A DNA stretch of 64,000 bases from Lithospermum erythrorhizon. Taxonomy: Eukaryota; Streptophyta; Magnoliopsida; Boraginales; Boraginaceae. This document shows, piece after piece, positions 35,100-47,300 of the stretch. The translations under genes and the position numbers were made by a program. The notes below the pieces were generated by a model that saw only the letters and a list, made by a program, of their open reading frames with translations, made no database searches and had not been told where the DNA came from. Numbering within the stretch: the first letter of the stretch is position 1; every line of letters starts with the position of its first letter. The stretch is taken from NCBI GenBank assembly GCA_019722365.1, contig JADFUC010000533.1, positions 1-64,000 of the forward strand, written 5' to 3'.

Positions 35100-37745
35100 A
35101 ACACCAATTCATACATCTCGATCCTCAAATGACGATTTAAACACAAAAGCGCGTTTGAATACATAAGATGCTTGAAATACACCACCATACATCCTGAATT
35201 GCCGGAGCACCCGGACTTCCCGCCGGTTCACGCTTATACTCACGATGATATACTCTCTACCACCGGCCTCTCTAGGGCCTCCAGCACTGCACCTCTCCGC
35301 TTCTACCCCTTCCAATGCATCAGCGCATCCTCCACAATCTACTAACAAAAGAAAAGGGACTAAATTTTTTTCTTTTCAACAAAGATAATCTTCACTCACA
35401 ACGACTAAAGAAAATAAGTCGATGACAACCAATACGTAGATAACCTGCTAATCAAACTCCAAGCTCGTGTATACCAAAATTAGAATAATCCCGCCTGTGT
35501 CGCCTGAAGCCGAGTCATTATAATCCGAATACTGCATCACTAAATCACGGACGACTCGCCAGTACAACCTTCGCTTATCCAAAATCTGATTTCCATTAAT
35601 ATTTCTTAAAATAACACGCTTAAAATTTACAATCCATCAAAAAAGGAGTATCTAACCAACCAAATTCATATATAACATATCTGGGTCAAACAACAAGAAT
35701 GCAAAGTGCTACAAAAAGAAAGATCAGATCAATACAAAATGACAATCGACAAGGCTAAAGTTTGAGGTCAGTACAACAATCAAAATGAGTTGATAAATAC
35801 GCCATCAAATGAGACTCCGTGAGGATCCTCGCCCGCACCCGACGCCACTCCAGCTACCTGAACAACCTCCAACAAATTGCTCAATCACACCCGTAATAGC
35901 CTTAAATGCCGCCCAAAGCGGTAGAAGCGGGGCGTAAGTTTTGGCTTAGTGGAAAACTTCTAACATGGGGGGTGAACTTCAAAACCATGGAACGAGACAT
36001 TAGCCAATTATTATAATAGTCAAATATGAATAGATATACATATATATCCCAAAGTTACCTATCAGCGCCATACAAATATAATTTCAGCAGTTTCCCGACA
36101 TAACATACATGAGAGAGTAATAAAGTCAAGAAAAAAAGACAAAATCACCCAAAGAACTCAAGAACTCCAACAACGACTATAACTCCCCAGTCATCAAACC
36201 ATCTATCTCTCATATCCCTCACAACTATGTCACAACCCTTAACGCCAAGATAGTCGCCAATTCGCTCTACCCCAGGAACGACCAATCACATAACACCGCC
36301 TTATACCGAAGAGTAAAAGCCAAAACCGTAAGACTTATACACTGGGGTATATACAACCGCACTTATACACTACAAGTATATGCCAATAGCGTGCCGCGAT
36401 ATCCGGCAAAGCGAAGGCGAGTAGCCTACCTAACCCCTAATCATCCCAACTATGTGGTCATATCCAAATAAATACTTGTCACCTCCTCAATAACCAACTA
36501 CTCTTACCCCAAACAATACCCAAGCACGCCTAAAACATTTCACAATCATAAATCAATCGCAACCACGACATGCCACGTAAATACACAAGCTATTTAATAA
36601 TAAATACTGCATAAAGTGCCACGTAAATCAAAAACATAAGTCGAGTTCGCTTCTCTATTACTACTTCCTCAAGCAAATCTTCAACGCTATTGTAATCACA
36701 CCGCATAATCATGACATGGCTCACACCGTAAAATCTCACATATAATCATACAACAATTCATGTAAGTATATCATTCTCACGTGAATCATAACACAAACGA
36801 GCATTTTACATCATTCTTTTCACATAATCATACCACAATAACATGTTCACACAATTTAGTAAGTACGCGTGAAGTAGCAACCATGTAGATAAGTACTCAC
36901 CTCTTCGCTTTAGCTACCACAAAACCGCAAAAACACAATCACGGTAATCGCCCCATTTCCACGATCAATCTAACAAAAACACCTAGTGTAATCAAAAAAC
37001 TCATTACCATATTTATGTGCTTCTGATATACAACCAACTCTTAGTGGAACTATTTCTAAACGGTCTAACATGACGGCTAAAATAACGAATTAATAATCCC
37101 GTCGGACACAGCCCAATCGATTCCCCCGCTAGAATTCCACCTTATTACTTTAACATTTTAAGTAAGTCAAATTATAAGTCATTATATTTAACCCTCAAGT
37201 CCATAATTAACAACCTATGGCTCCCAAAATATCACTTCAGGAATTCAACTTGGCAACGACTTCTCTCAACCTTAACTCCCTTTTAACAATTTTAAATTAC
37301 CATTTTAACCTCAAATAATAACTACAAGGTCCCAATTAAACTCCTCCACATTTAAAAGTCTTATATAAAAATAAGTCAACTAAAAAAGTCAACTAAAACC
37401 TGTGAAGCTCAACCCTTAACTATAACATCCTCAAACAACCCTCTAAACCATGAATTACCACTTATATACATCATAACCCATAACAAACTAAGAATCATCA
37501 TAAAGTCTGCTATGTCAAAAAGTCAACCAAAGTCAAATTAAGAAATCAACTAAAAAACCTAATTTCTACCTCAAATTTGTGTGGAAAGATGTTGTGAAGT
37601 CTTAATAATCAACTCTTTCATGATCTTTATAAAGTTGTGAAGAAATGGAAGAAAAATTCTTGGGAAGTCATGAGCTCCAACGGGGTCTCACAAGCTCTAA
37701 AATGTGAGGAGATGATTTGAATATAATTAAATATAAAGAAAATTA
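35100..37745 (-). repeat. Inverted long gypsy LTR with adjoining gag scrap
   Basis: The reverse complement of 35380-37745 aligns with the 5' LTR at 2780-4990: 'gacttttaaatgtggagga', 'ataggttgttaattatgga', 'gtggtagctaaagcgaagag', 'gtgagtacttatct'. On the minus strand it leads, as in the + copy, into the gag start: 35348-35260 matches 5090-5165 (gcggagaggtgc, ctagagaggccggtggtagagagtat). No pol follows, so it is a truncated element or a solo LTR with a stub of gag. Confidence 0.7.
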
Positions 37746-38261
37746 CTATGCTGGAATCAAATTATTTTACAGCTTATTTATGAGATCTTAATATCTCATA
37801 TTTTAACAATTTAAAGTTTAAACTTCTAATAATGTGTTTTCCTTATATGCATACGTTTTATATATGTTTCAATATTATCTTAGGAGTGTTTTTATTGGAA
37901 TCGTATTAAGCCGAGAGTGTAGTATTAGAATTACCAGCGTTTATATGTTCAATGTGTAAGAATGGTAGTATTAGTAAATACTTCCATGTTGATTCTCGAT
38001 CCTGGCGATATGTGAAACTCCAAGAAATAACATTCAACCGGATTTCTAGCATAGTATCGTGAGCCTAGTAAAAGCTCAGCAACTCACCATCAATTTCTGT
38101 TGTTATATGGGCCAGGCCATTCAACAGCTTAGGTGAAATGACTTCCTTGCCCCCATTTTAAGAATATAAATTATTTCAAATCATTGCTCCAAATAATATT
38201 TTTTTTATTCCCAATAGCTCAGAATTATGAGGCATGTGATACACCTTATTTTGAACAATAG
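37746..38261. promoter_or_regulatory. Upstream region of the aminotransferase-like gene
   Basis: AT-rich, no repeat or ORF recognised. It probably contains promoter and leader of the gene whose first exon is inferred at 38262-38336. Confidence 0.35.
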
Positions 38262-38336
38262 AGGTAAAAAAAACAGAGATACTCATGGTCTGCACCCAGA
38301 AGTTCAGTAAATAGTCTTTATGTACTTCCTTTGCTC
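38262..38336 (+). other. Damaged exon 1 of the aminotransferase-like gene
   Basis: The sequence tcatggtctgcacccagaag (from about 38287) reads SWSAPR, followed at 38320-38336 by tcctttgctcag and gt. The two halves are in different frames: small indels lie within about 20 bp, and a likely start reads ATA (near 38267) instead of ATG. It joins exon 2 (AGAGATGATATAGAG at 39929) in the expected phase only if the indels are ignored. Confidence 0.6.
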
Positions 38337-41300
38337 AGGTTTCTTTCTTTTTTTCCCCTAGCTAAATGTGATCATTATTTGGCTAAAAATACAAACTTTG
38401 ATCTTTTCAACACTACCCCTTCACTTTGCTCCAATTTGAATTTTGACGGTTACTTCTAAATCTCCAACTCGAATATTTTTGTATATGTTGTACATCACTA
38501 ACATATCGTCTGCTTTGCTTTTCAATGGTCGAGATTAACAAACTTCGATTTCTTAATTGAGTTATGCAACTTTGATTTCAATCAAATTTATAATGTTGAT
38601 TGTCAAGTATGGTGAAAATACTATATTTTGATATGCTTTTAGAAAATTGTATACAATATATTACTCCTTCAATTTACAAAAATATATAAGGTCAAAGTTT
38701 AGAAAATCAACTCATCAAAATTAGAAAGCGGACAATATTTTAGGGATGGAGGGAGTATTATATTTGGTGAAAAATATATTAAAAGATGGATTTTTGAATA
38801 TAATTTATTATTATATGATAATTTTGATTTGAATAAAAGTTAACGTGTGTCCTTTTAAGACACAAAGTTAGTTAATTTTGATCATCGGAAATCAAACTTG
38901 ACAATCTGTAGGGATGGAAAGTATTACGTAATAAAAAGCATATGAGATATAAATTTTTCGTCATTGACTTTCATTTAGTATGCATCTTATTAGAAATTGC
39001 AATTATAGTGTGTTGTTGATATCATGGAGTATTACTTATGATGGATTGGTTAATATTTTGAATTTAAGAGAAATTTGTTGATATCCATCATAGTGAACTG
39101 ATGATTCACTAGGTTGTTCACTGTATGACTGTAATTTGATAAAACTATAGTTGGACTTCTCTATTTAGTCGGAAACACATTTTATGGTCTTTGGAAATTT
39201 AACCAAGAATTGATATCAAGGTATTGTCGGATGCTAATAACCGCACAGTTTAGAATTCCTTGATTAAATGGGGCGGAGTTTAGATACATAGCCTCGTGTG
39301 TGTATCAGACTCATCTAGTTTCAAGACTTGAAAGAGGCATTGTAATAACATATTTACAAGTTGATCAGATGTTTACAACTATTGAAGAATAAGACAATAG
39401 TTTAAAAGTTAAAAAATTGATTTTGCTTTCACTCCGTTTCTTGAATCCGATGCCCTCTTTAGTCTTTACATTCACCATTCATCAGTTTAATCAAGGCAAT
39501 GATGATATGGATGCAATCAGTTAACTTCTCCAACATTTAAAATCTGTGACTGTATAAGCTTCTCACTCATTCTCCTCATCCTAAAGACAGGGTTGTGAAG
39601 ATTAGTGACAACTAATACCAATTTGATAAATTTGGCTAAATTGCAAATATGAGGAACTCGGTTGAGAATGCATGGCTACCTAATTGTGTGAATTAGGTTT
39701 CTAGTGAATTCTCAACTGAGAATAGGTTCCATCATCTACAGGAAGAGTTAATGTCGCAATCACACCAGCTGTAACTTTACAAGGATTTTGGCATGTGTGT
39801 GTTCATTTCGTTAACAAGTCAAACTTATGGTTAACATGGGCTAGTGTTATAGTTAACTATGAATGATGTACATCTTGATGAAATTCCCTGTAGTTTACGC
39901 AAGATTTTATCTCCCACTGATTTTTCAGAGAGATGATATAGAGGTGCTTGATGAACCACTCTATGGAAACTTTTTGCGGGTTACAGGAGTAGAAAGGCCC
40001 TATAGAGAAGAACTTCTCTCAAAAACGGTAAGGAGATCCAATTTCTAGTATTTGTGCAAGTCAATTACTCTACTCCATTCCTGCAATACCAAGTTTCCAA
40101 AGTGAAACAGGAATCTGATTTTATCATATCTTTCATACAGTCCATTGTGCTTTTGCTCAAGTCTAATTGTCCCAAGTGAAACAGGAATCGGATGGTAACA
40201 AAGTGGTGAAGGAGATTATTTATGGTCCTGGAGAGAAGAAATACAGATATTGTAAGGTAATTGTGAGCTTTATACCTACATTTCAAAACTGAAACAATTT
40301 TTTTGTTACGCGATAAGCTCATAATGCTGGTAATTCCATATTTTCCCTTTTCTTCTTTTAGTGCTTATGTTTCATATGGGTGTTGATAACTTTAACAAAT
40401 TCCATGTGGTGTACATTTGCTATATTATGTGAATATCCATCACAGTTGACCCATTGGTATACTTTTATCTTGATTGGAATCTAATATTCGAAAATGGAAT
40501 GGTAAGCATATGGCATATATAGTATGTTCTTAAACAAATAAATATCATGATGGCTACCCTGAAGATCTATTACTATTACTTACTGCAGTATTTTCCTTTA
40601 ATTATACTCTACAATACCCACCCTCTCCTTCAATTTACCTAAAAAGAAAAAAAAATTGAATGCAGTGTACTCTCACTTTTTCCTCTTTTTCATATCTCAC
40701 AAATTAGTTTTGGCATTTTGTAAAGAAAAGCATGGTAAATAGTGAGTGTGTGGAGGTGGGGGGGTTATTCTTTCTTTCATTTTTTCTGTGTCTACCCTAA
40801 CTAAGTTAGTCGATCGTCTAAAGGGACATGAGAAGCAAACCTGTAAATGTCTCTATATCAAAGTTCTTTATTATTAGCACCACAGAAATTAAGTCCAGCT
40901 GCACAAAATCTAATTATTCAAAGCATAAGCCTGGAGAGTTCTTAGAGGATACATTGTTTTCACATTTGATGTGACACCTGTGCATCTCAAAACATGCTAT
41001 ATAGACAACTCATATGTGGCCCCTTTAACTTTAGAAATAGTTATTCCAAGAAGTCTCAGTTTTAGCTTTGTGATAACTAAAGATAAACAATTTTTTGGAA
41101 AGGTGTAGAGACATGCCTTGACCAAGTTGGTACACATCAACTTAGGGAATTTAATATGTTCGTATTACTAAGGGGATAAAAAATAGAGAAGAATGGGAAA
41201 AGAAAACTGAAGGGAAGGCGATTCTTATAACTCTTATTTGATGTTTGATCAGCTTGCATCTTTAATATTTGGGTAAATACAACCCTGCTTTTTTTATGAC

Positions 41301-44300
41301 TGGAAAAAGAACTTGATTGTTTATGAATTATGCTTTCCTACTCTTATGGAATATTAGTATAGTGGCTTGTATTTGTGATGAGCTGGTAAATTTTGAGTAA
41401 CAGCATTCTGGTAGTTGCATGTCTTGGATTTCTCTTCATGGGGAACTTTATAGATTTAATGGAATTCCTTAATTTTTCAGCATATTGCAAAACAATATGT
41501 ACCTGGTCTGGGAAACGAGTTGATGAGGAGAGGAAAGCACTTCATATTAATTAGGAACCCGATGCAGATTTTGGTAAGTAACTGATACTTCTGTAACTTG
41601 CAGAAAGCATAACATGTTAAAGTAAGGCTCATTGAGATAGGAGGTGATTGACAGTATGTGAATATGCATTAGATAATTCTATTACTTTTGCAAGGAGAAA
41701 GGTAAATAAATGTTTATGATAATATTGTATGACTGACTTATGTCCTAATTGGTTCCTGGGCAGCCATCATTCAATAAGGTTGTGCCTCCATCATTTTCGG
41801 AGCTGGGCTTAGCAAGCTTAGTCTCTATATACAATGAGTTGTGTGAACTTGGAAACGCTCCACCCATCATTGATGCAGCAGAACTTCGTCAAGATCCTGA
41901 GGTTTGAAGATCTCTGGATACACTTCTTCCACTCTCAATACTTTCTCCTCTTTCGTTGCAAAGGATGAATTCATAGTTTTGTTCTTGTAGAATACATTGC
42001 AGATTAAATCCTAAAGTATGATACCTGTCAGTTTCTTTTTTGCTGAAAGTTTATTTTGAGTGAACAAGAATCATATATTTATTTTATGATTGAAAGGATA
42101 GGTCTTCCAATTTATAGTTCAGAAGTAGCCAAACAGATTAATGTGATCCATACATCAAGTTCTTTTTCCCTTACCGGCTTACCCCCAGTAGCCCTGGTTT
42201 CTCTCTAAATACTTTGGTTTGTCAAGTTTGTGAAGAACCTTAGGAATGACGTATGACTTACTCATCTCCAAGCATGTTTAAAAGTGGGTTGCCCCCGAGT
42301 GTAGTCATACTGTATGCTCAGGGCTATGTATATCTGGTAGGTTGTGGGTTTTGGAGTTAGGTTCTATTTTTTAGATTATGTGATGATCCATACTCTTCTT
42401 CATCTCTCTGTTAAAATGGTCCTTATGATCTCCTGCAGGCTGTTTTACGTGGGTTGTGTGAGGATCTCAGTATTCCTTTTCAATCTTCAATGCTTAAGTG
42501 AGTGCAGCTTGCCATCCCGTTCTACTCTAAGCTCATAATTTTCAAACTGCTAAGAATTGCACAAGCTAGTCATCATAAATCTTTGCCTGTTGGAGATTGA
42601 ATCTGTTGTTTAATTTATAAGACCGCTATGTGTTAATGTCAAACATTTCATCAGAGAAATGCCATTTTCATAATTTCATGCTTTAAAGGATCAATAAGTG
42701 GGACAAAGGTATTAGCATCTCCATGAGGATCTCAGTATTCCATTTCAGCTGTGTTGCTACCTATGCCATATCCTGTAATTGATGTTTGTACTTAGTCAAT
42801 ATAAGCATATAGTGGATTAAAGGAATGAAATGTCAAATAAAATCACTTGTAAATCACAGACAACTAAAATCGCTCCTATATCTAAGTTCTTTTATAGCAT
42901 GCATCTTTATCTAAAAACATGCACTTAATGTATAGGATCTCTTATTTTTACATGCATACTTCAATTATATTTTGCCTCATAAGTTAGAAATAAATGGCTT
43001 CCATTTCCATGTGAGATACAATAAGATCATGCACACATGGAACTGTTCAGGCATTTCGTCAAAACATAAGTTAATGATCTTGTGATGGGATATATGGCAT
43101 CCATAACTTGATGTACACCCACATTTTGTCACAACTGTTTGCTTCTTGTTGCTCCATGTCATTAGATAATCATTGAAGATACCCAAATTTGTTAAGTATC
43201 TTTTATCCATTAAATCAGTCTGGACCTTCATTGGCCACTGGATAGCAGAAGCTTGATGTTCTTGGTTTCCCTTCTATCATTCCGGGAACTGTAATGTTAT
43301 CTACATAGAATTCTCCTATGAGGACAGTAAGATTAATGTGGTTTAGCTTATATCCTGAATCCTTTTGATGGAATTTTTTTACCTTCCAAACGATGTACTT
43401 TGTTATTGGTTTAGTCCACGAGGGCATTTGTTTATCCTTCTCACCCTGTCACTTAGGTTACCCTCAAACCAAGGATGTAGATTTCTTCATCTAAGATGAT
43501 GAGTTTCAACACTGCAAAAATTGTCCATCTGAAATGAGCACCTAGAGATATGGTTTTGATATTCTCGGTGTATTACTCTTTGCTCGTCACATTGACTGGG
43601 TCATACTGAATTAACTATTGGAGCTATTATCTAATGTCTGCTTTTTTTTCTTTCTTTTTTTTCAGTTTGTGATATTTAGTTCAGTATCCTATGACGCTGC
43701 CCGAACTGTATAATTTGATAATTATTCATTGTAGCTGTAATTTTCCCACACACTTGACTGTTAATGTATTGGATTTCAGATGGGAAGCAGGTCCAAAGTC
43801 GGTGGATGGAATCTGGGCCCCTTGGTGGTATACAAGTGTCCATAATTCAATTGGTTTTTCCCCTCCTAGAAAGTACCCATTGGTATGTCTTTTAGACGCA
43901 GACATGTACACCTTTATATTCTTGGAGTATTTAAAGATGACACTGAAGATCCTTTTGAGATTTTTAACTATGTAGCAGATCCTAAGGATATTTTGAGAAG
44001 TTACAGGTCCTAATGATGTTTTGAGAACTTACATTGGTTTTCTACTCCTTCCCATGAAGATAGTCAAGTTTGGATTTTTGATTTTGAACTTTTTTTATAT
44101 GTTTAATAATATTGGTGAAAATTATATCATTCACCTTCAATGATGAAAACTATAACATATACTATGTAATTTTATTTTTTTGGCATGTAAGTTTGATCCA
44201 AAACCATATAGGGAAGGAGGGAGTAATATTTATGTTTACTTACTTAGATGCTGAAGAGAAAACTTATCATTTTTCATTCTAAAAGCATACCTTGCATGAA

Positions 44301-47300
44301 GCACTGTAAATTGAAACAACACAAAATAAATATCTAGAGATCTTTCCTGGATCAAATTTTAGAGTCTTCGTTTTGCTTGAAGCTTATTGTCACCAAGAAC
44401 CGGAATTCTCTTTTTTGTCTAATTTTGTTTAAAATGTGACGCTACAACTGTTATCTTCTCTATCAGCTTCACTATAGTTTATCTAATAAGCTTAATGTTA
44501 GTTTCTTAGGATAATTTTAATCCTCTCTTTCCCGTATAATTTTGGTCTTTTATTCATTACTCAGACATTTCCATCGTCATTGTATGATCTTCTGGACCAA
44601 AGTTTGCCTTTCTACAACATGCTTAAGCACCAGATAAAAAGGACCACCTATATTCAGAATCCAGGACTTTTAGATCCCCCTCTTCCTGTACATGCTAATG
44701 AAAAACTGCTTGCTTGGGTTGGTGGAGAAATTGTTACTCGTAAAAATGCCAAGGTTTGGTCTTATATCAATATGCATTATTAGTTTAGACTATATTATAT
44801 ACAGTTGACTTCAATTTTCTGGTTTGAGCAGTTTTGTAGTTTAACTGATTATTGCAATTCACATTATGAAGGTTTCAGTATTTGACTCAATTGTCCAAGG
44901 TGGTGATGGAGTTTGGGAGGGGCTCCGAATCTACAGGGGAAAGATATTTAAACTTGAGGAGCATTTGGATAGGTTAGTCAAAGGAAATTTATAAACTTAT
45001 TACTGCACAGGCTACCATAGTTTCTACATCCTGAAAAAGTATGCAAAATTGAAATGTTGGTTACTGACTATTGATAATCGGCTCCATCTTCTCATAGAGA
45101 GACAGAGATGGAGGCTTGGATAATTTTTCTTCTGTAATATCCTAACATAAATTCAGTTCTCGCAGCCATTGTCAAGCTTAATAGATTTAGATTATGGTAA
45201 CCTTGCCTAATTCATATGTTGATAATTCTTAATGCTGAGAACTAGCTGTTTTGAGTCTTATCTGCTATAGTCATAATTATTAATTATATACTCCCTCCGA
45301 TTTTTTTAGTTGTCATCCTAGTTATTTTCACTTAAATTAAGAATCAATTAAGAATGAGTGACACTTTACATATATATCCCTAATTAATGAATCAAACAAC
45401 AATTTAATGAATGTATTGGTATTAAAAACTTTTATTACATATACATAAAATAAGGGCTTAAAAGAAAAAACCTATCAAATATTGCATTGAAATTCCAAAG
45501 TCACAAGTATTTTAAAACAATTTTTTTTTGCTAGGTTGACAACTAAAAAAACTGGAGGGAGTATTTTTAATTACACCTCACCCTGCTTCTCTTGGTCATA
45601 ACTTTTTCGCCGTTTAGACTTTGCATTCCTCTTCCAACCCCACTTAGTGGGATAAGGCTTGGTTAGGTTTAGAATTTGTATTCTTCTTCTGGCAATGGTA
45701 AAGACAAGATGCACTATAGAGACCTTAGATATGTGGAGGATTCATGGACTCGCTGGTCATATGATGTTGTCCTTATACTGGATCTGATAATGGAGCTAAC
45801 AAAGGGACTAAATTACATTCTTAATATGGTGGATTGAGTGCCCTGACTTCATCGATAAGTGAGGTAGTGAACCACTGTTGGCTTAGCAGATTATATCCCA
45901 CTGCAAAAGGCCCATTATTCTTGTAAGATATCTATCTCTTGACTCGAAATGGGAGCAGGTTTGAAAAAGGATCTTAGAGTGTCTAGAGTCGAGCCAGGAG
46001 GGTCTCTTAATGCCTTCTTTTTTCTTCTCATCGGAGTTATTTCAATAGTTTCAGATCTATTTCCACCTATATGTGCCACCATAGTCATTCACTCGTTCAT
46101 AAAGTTAAGATGTTAATTTTACTTGAAAGCGACTATTGTCTTTTAGACCCGAGATGGAACTGTATGTGTTGAAACATGACCAAGAATAGATGAACAAGGC
46201 CAGGGCATGCTGTGTCTGCATTTTGATTTATAGTTCCATCTTTAGAAAGCATTCTGTAAAGCTCTATTGAATAATCAGAATTGCTTCAATATGGCTTTCA
46301 TTAAGTGGTTATATCTAGTACCCTATCACCCCTTATGTTATGAGTGCTTGTGTAGATTTATGAGAGGTTGGAGATACTTGTAGGATTAAGGGTATGATAT
46401 ATTGCTTCATATAATTAATTGTAACTGTAAATTTCCAGCTTGGAGGCACTTGTAGGATCCAGGGTACTTCAGGTCTCAGCTAGCTGAGCACTAACAAGCC
46501 AATTGTGCTTGTTCTCTCCTGGATTCAAATTTCCAAGCTGAGCCACTCAACTCGCTCGGGCTATTGTCCAAAACATAGTCAGCAGCTCAATAAGTACCTC
46601 CAAGCAATATATTACTCTCGTGCGTGGCTTGTGAACAATCAATGAGCTGACCAAGTGAACAAATTATTTAGTGAGTTATGTTGTCTAAATGCTGGGGCTC
46701 TTTTAACAGCTCTACAGGGGTTAGTATAGTAGGCTGTAGATTGATGGAAATCTGGTGAAGAATTTTTCATTTGACGTTTTATTTTTCATTGATAATGGAT
46801 TTATGGTTTATAATATGCCATATTATAAGGATTTTCTCTATAATTATCATCTCTCCTGTTTACAGTAAACATCATATTGAACAGGATTTGTGCCTGAATT
46901 TGAATGTCATAATTGGGTCTAGCAAATTCCTTTGGTTTATTTTCCATCGCATCCTCTTTTACTTCTGTAGAAGAAAAAGAAATTCAACATTAACATATTT
47001 ATTAACTAAACTGAAGTAAGATATTCTTCTTCAGGTTGTTTGACTCAGCAAAAGCTTTAGCTTTCAGCAATGTCCCAAAACGTGAAGAGGTGATGAACTG
47101 TCAGTGACCTAATCATAGTGTAGAATCAGTGGTACAAATAGGCCTCTTGCACTACTTGAATAATATGCTATCAGTAACTTGGGTCTCTAATGGGAAAACT
47201 TTCTCACTTTAATATTGTCTTCCTATCTATTGTTAAGAATTCATGGGGGTTCATACTAAAAACCAATGGGCAATAGATGGAGAAAGAGAAGACCTTATTA

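Noticed and set aside
43691..43975. 94-codon ORF treated as a separate gene
   Set aside because: Its middle (43780-43882) is exon 7 of the aminotransferase-like gene; the rest is flanking intron.
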